A stretch of DNA of 8,778 nt from Bacillota bacterium (GTDB lineage Bacteria > Bacillota > Clostridia > Christensenellales > SZUA-584), in NCBI GenBank assembly GCA_023390815.1, contig JAEWCC010000027.1:1-8778 (forward strand), read 5' to 3'. The notes below the pieces were generated by a model. It was not told the DNA's origin. It worked only from the letters and a program-made list of their open reading frames with translations, and did not search any database. Positions 6,889-8,778 of this stretch are shown here, in pieces. Numbering within the stretch: the stretch's first letter is position 1; each line of letters opens with the position of its first letter. A program made the translations under genes and the position numbers.

Positions 6889-7797
6889 ATGAAGAATACC
6901 GTTTGGATACTGGGCAGCGCAAACATCGACACCACCTACCGCGTGAAAACGCTGCCGAATAAGGGAGATACGCTGACCGCGGTTTCGTGTGTTACCGCTA
7001 CGGGAGGCAAGGGCGCGAATCAGGCGTACGCCGCGGCACACTGCGGCGCGCAGGTCTCTTTCATCGGTGCGGTCGGCAGGGATGACATGGGTACGCAGCT
7101 CTTGGAAGCGCTGCGCCGCCGTGATATCGCGACCGACTGCGTTACACAAACCAATTCCCATTCCGGCAACGCCGTGATATTTGTGGACGATCGCGGGGCC
7201 AACTGCATCGTCGTATACCCCGGCGCAAACCGGGAGATTCCGGCTGATCTCAACATCGATTTTAAACCGGGCGATCTGCTGGCCGCGCAGCTTGAGATCA
7301 ATCTTAATGCCGTCGAAGCCTATTTTAAGCGTGCGAAGGAAAGCGGCGCAATCACGGTATTGAACCCGTCTCCGTATACCGATATCCCTGCGTCCATATT
7401 GCGGCATACCGATATCATCATCGCGAATGAGAACGAAGCGGGCGCGCTGGGCGGCGTTGAAGTCACCGGCGCGGAATCGGCGAGAACGTGCGCCGCGAAT
7501 ATTGCGCTGCTGGGGCCAAACGCCGTGGTGATTACGCTGGGCGAGAACGGCGCTTACCTGAAGACGCTCGAAAGCGAAGCGTCAGCGGGCGGATATCATG
7601 TGACCGTCGCGGATACGCAGGGGGCGGGGGACGCCTTTCTGGGTGCGTTCGTATCGAAGGCGGTGCAGGGCAGTGATTACGCGGAAGCGCTGCGGTTTGC
7701 CAATGCGGTGGGGGCCCTCGCAGTCACCGTGCACGGTTCCACACAGGTATCGATGCCGGAACTGAGCAAGGCAGACGATATTCTGAAAAGGGACTGA
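6889..7797 (+). CDS. Ribokinase-like PfkB-family sugar kinase
   Basis: A 302-residue PfkB kinase, the length of ribokinase. It would phosphorylate a sugar or ketose with ATP in the cytoplasm. Signatures: GSANID at 9-14 with substrate-contacting residues, the first PfkB motif GGKGANQA at 39-46, NENEAG holding the Mg/phosphate-associated NxxE, and the second motif DTQGAGDAFLGAF with the oxyanion hole GAG and catalytic base Asp248. The second motif has Gln244 where DTTGAGD or DTVGAGD is common. A typical C-terminal HGSTQVSMP follows. The GAGGGGAG ribosome site (6876-6883) is 5 bp from the ATG. Pairing with a DeoR regulator, two RpiB isomerases and a transketolase suggests a pentose-like or tetrose-like substrate. 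Ribokinase is the nearest name, but adjacent polyol dehydrogenases make a ketose such as ribulose or xylulose equally possible, so no symbol is given. Confidence 0.9.
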   Translation: MKNTVWILGSANIDTTYRVKTLPNKGDTLTAVSCVTATGGKGANQAYAAAHCGAQVSFIGAVGRDDMGTQLLEALRRRDIATDCVTQTNSHSGNAVIFVDDRGANCIVVYPGANREIPADLNIDFKPGDLLAAQLEINLNAVEAYFKRAKESGAITVLNPSPYTDIPASILRHTDIIIANENEAGALGGVEVTGAESARTCAANIALLGPNAVVITLGENGAYLKTLESEASAGGYHVTVADTQGAGDAFLGAFVSKAVQGSDYAEALRFANAVGALAVTVHGSTQVSMPELSKADDILKRD

Positions 7798-7818
7798 ACA
7801 ACTTCTATATGACACATC

Positions 7819-7840
7819 AGGTGCACCTCCGGGTGCACTT
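7819..7840 (+). terminator. GTGCACC hairpin after the kinase gene
   Basis: GTGCACC (7821-7827) pairs exactly with GGTGCAC (7832-7838) around the loop TCCG; AG and TT outside add one wobble and one A-T pair. It is 21 bp after the kinase stop, the place for a terminator, but no T-run follows. It may be a 3'-end stabilising hairpin or half of a repeat pair with 8057-8078. Confidence 0.45.
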
Positions 7841-7860
7841 CAGGCTGTCGATAAAGCCTG
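7841..7860. repeat. 6-bp stem hairpin
   Basis: CAGGCT (7841-7846) is the reverse complement of AGCCTG (7855-7860) with an 8-base loop. It immediately follows the first GTGCACC hairpin and precedes the inverted-repeat element. Significance is unknown; a stem this short can arise by chance. Confidence 0.35.
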
Positions 7861-7868
7861 TCATGCCT

Positions 7869-8027
7869 CCCTCAGACGAGCACCCTCCGGGTACGTAGGA
7901 GGTGGCACAAAGTGCCGGAGGGAGTGACCTGTTTTAAGGCATTTTCTCTCCTCCAGTCACCTATCGGTGACAGCCCCCGTACCGGGGTCCCCAAAAAGCG
8001 TAGCTTTTTGGGGTGGTCGTCCGAGGG
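7869..8027. repeat. 159-bp palindromic element with 17-bp terminal inverted repeats
   Basis: Bases 7869-7885 match the reverse complement of 8011-8027 at 15 of 17 positions (CCCTCAGACGAGCACCC against CCCTCGGACGACCACCC). Inside are hairpins at 7904-7916 (GGCAC-AAA-GTGCC), 7956-7971 (GTCACC/GGTGAC), 7975-7987 (CCCCG/CGGGG) and a perfect 11-bp stem at 7989-8013 (CCCCAAAAAGC/GCTTTTTGGGG). A competing stem joins 7867-7873 with 7918-7924. No coding frame is evident and no exact target duplication flanks it. The GGTGGCAC-GCCGGAGGGAGT part resembles, from memory, dispersed palindromic repeats seen between genes in gut Clostridia. It is probably a MITE-like or REP-like repeat; copy number elsewhere is unknown. 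Confidence 0.65.
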
Positions 8028-8056
8028 GCCAGAAAAAGAGCTTTTATGACACTCTG

Positions 8057-8080
8057 AAGTGCACCTGCGGGTGCACTTTT
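8057..8080 (+). terminator. 9-bp GTGCACC hairpin with short T-run
   Basis: AAGTGCACC (8057-8065) pairs perfectly with GGTGCACTT (8070-8078) around TGCG, followed by TT. The stem is GC-rich with a modest T tail, so it is a plausible but weak intrinsic terminator, here after the repeat element and before the SDR promoter. It is a near copy of the hairpin at 7819-7840, and both are preceded by TATGACAC (7808-7815 and 8045-8052). Confidence 0.5.
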
Positions 8081-8127
8081 ACTATACGCTGAAACAGCAG
8101 TGCAATCTCGCCATGCCGGATATGCAA

Positions 8128-8156
8128 TTGACAAAGGCTCATTTCAGGCAGATAAT
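8128..8156 (+). promoter_or_regulatory. Near-consensus sigma-A promoter for the SDR gene
   Basis: TTGACA (8128-8133) is 17 bp from GATAAT (8151-8156), five of six -10 bases. The start would be near 8163, giving a leader of about 50 bases before the SDR gene. The 12 bases TGCAATTGACAA (8123-8134) are identical to those at the 3204 promoter (3199-3210), hinting at shared control. Confidence 0.65.
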
Positions 8157-8212
8157 CAAGGGAGAAACTAATAAAATCCGCTTTACGTTCCTCGAAATTG
8201 AGGAGGCTTCCT

Positions 8213-8778
8213 ATGAAAAAAGTCATTGTCATCGGCGCAAGCAGCGGGATCGGCAGGGAACTCGCGAAGCTTTTCATACGCAACGGATTTACCGTGGGTA
8301 TCACGGGGCGCAGGCTGAATCTGCTCGAAGAACTGCAGGAAGACGCGGATGGGCGCGTACTCGTCAGCCAAATGGATATTTCCAAGCCTGAGGAGTCCGT
8401 TTTGCAGATGAGGCAAATCATCGAAACGATGGGCGGACTCGACGTTTTGGTCATCAGCTCCGGTACGGGCCATATCAACCCCAGCCTCGAGTGGGAATAC
8501 GAGAATGAGACGATTGATGTCAACGTAAAAGGCTTTACCGCGCTCGCGTGCGCGGGAATGCAGTACTTCATCCAAAAAGGCTCCGGGCATCTCGTTGCCA
8601 TTTCTTCCGTCGCCGCACTGAGGGGCAGCGCGGACTGCCCTGCCTACAACGCCTCCAAGGCGTATATGTCCAATTATCTGGAGGGCCTGGCCAGCAAGGC
8701 GAGGGCTTATGGGAAAGGCATCGCCGTCACCGATATCAAACCCGGCTTTGTCGATACGGCGATGGCACAGGGCGAAGG
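8213..8778 (+). CDS. Short-chain dehydrogenase/reductase (SDR), 3' end cut
   Basis: The first 188 residues of a classical SDR oxidoreductase; the frame is open to the right edge, leaving roughly 50-70 residues beyond the window if it has the usual length. Features: nucleotide-binding GASSGIG at 8-14, TGRR (31-34), whose arginines suggest NADP, MDIS with Asp55, SSGTG at 82-86 where NNAG is usual, Asn104, the active-site ISS (Ser132), and YNASK with catalytic Tyr145 and Lys149, then IKPGFVDT. The full Asn-Ser-Tyr-Lys tetrad is present, so it should be active. ATG 8213 has AGGAGG (8201-8206) 6 bp upstream; CCTC at 8190-8193 could pair with GAGG at 8200-8203 and partly mask it. It has its own promoter, so it may be a separate unit. 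The substrate is unknown; carbonyl or sugar reduction are typical. Confidence 0.9.
   Translation, partial: MKKVIVIGASSGIGRELAKLFIRNGFTVGITGRRLNLLEELQEDADGRVLVSQMDISKPEESVLQMRQIIETMGGLDVLVISSGTGHINPSLEWEYENETIDVNVKGFTALACAGMQYFIQKGSGHLVAISSVAALRGSADCPAYNASKAYMSNYLEGLASKARAYGKGIAVTDIKPGFVDTAMAQGE

Larger units (their letters stand above)
7798..8212. other. 415-bp non-coding, hairpin-rich region
   Basis: No credible gene lies between the kinase stop and the SDR start. The stretch holds, in order, a GTGCACC hairpin (7819-7840), a small hairpin (7841-7860), a 159-bp element with terminal inverted repeats (7869-8027), a second GTGCACC hairpin (8057-8078), and a promoter (8128-8156). Short frames through it, including one starting at 8059 that runs into the SDR gene in another frame, have no family features and are discounted. 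Confidence 0.75.

Noticed and set aside
7860..8035. Clean target-site duplication around the inverted-repeat element
   Set aside because: GCC occurs near both ends (7865-7867 and 8028-8030) but is not flush with the left end, so it cannot be claimed as a duplication.
7801..8080. CRISPR-like or att-site interpretation of the repeated hairpins
   Set aside because: There are only two copies 237 bp apart, with no regular spacers, no cas genes and no integrase nearby.
8059..8391. 110-codon plus-strand frame starting inside the second hairpin
   Set aside because: It runs out of frame through the well-supported SDR gene, and its N-terminal part is hairpin and promoter DNA with no family features.

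Overview
The window carries a sugar or polyol catabolism gene cluster. All recognisable genes lie on the + strand and both ends of the window cut a gene. By eye the coding DNA is GC-rich, with purine-rich AGGAGG-type ribosome sites, a split transketolase and a DeoR/ribokinase pair. Together with a palindromic intergenic repeat this suggests a GC-rich member of the Clostridia (gut-type Firmicutes). That assignment is an inference from style, not from a marker gene.

Layout. (1) 1-3114: three closely spaced genes, namely the 3' two thirds of a zinc-dependent medium-chain dehydrogenase (MDR), a complete dihydrolipoamide dehydrogenase homologue, and a second zinc MDR dehydrogenase interrupted by an in-frame TAA at 2749-2751. 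(2) 3115-3258: an AT-rich gap with an inverted repeat and a fully consensus promoter (TTGACA, 17 bp, TATAAT). (3) 3259-5978: a four-gene run of RpiB-like isomerase 1, transketolase C-terminal half, transketolase N-terminal half and RpiB-like isomerase 2, with 20 bp, -7 bp and 1 bp between genes. (4) 5979-7797: a short leader with a 22-bp palindrome, then a DeoR/GlpR-type repressor and a ribokinase-like PfkB sugar kinase. (5) 7798-8212: a 415-bp non-coding region holding two near-identical GTGCACC hairpins around a 159-bp element with 17-bp imperfect terminal inverted repeats, then a second near-consensus promoter. (6) 8213 to the end: a short-chain dehydrogenase/reductase cut by the window.

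How the genes could work together (inference): MDR dehydrogenases oxidise a polyol to a ketose, the PfkB kinase phosphorylates it, the RpiB-like isomerases interconvert ketose and aldose phosphates, and the split transketolase passes two-carbon units into central metabolism. The DeoR protein would sense a sugar phosphate. The substrate cannot be named. Pentitols, tetritols or branched sugars such as apiose are all compatible, and no transporter lies in the window. The most interesting points are the divergent RpiB copy that lacks the usual histidines, the C-half-first split transketolase between two RpiB genes, the lone lipoamide dehydrogenase between two polyol-type dehydrogenases, the nonsense codon in the second dehydrogenase, and the structured repeat near 7.9 kb.
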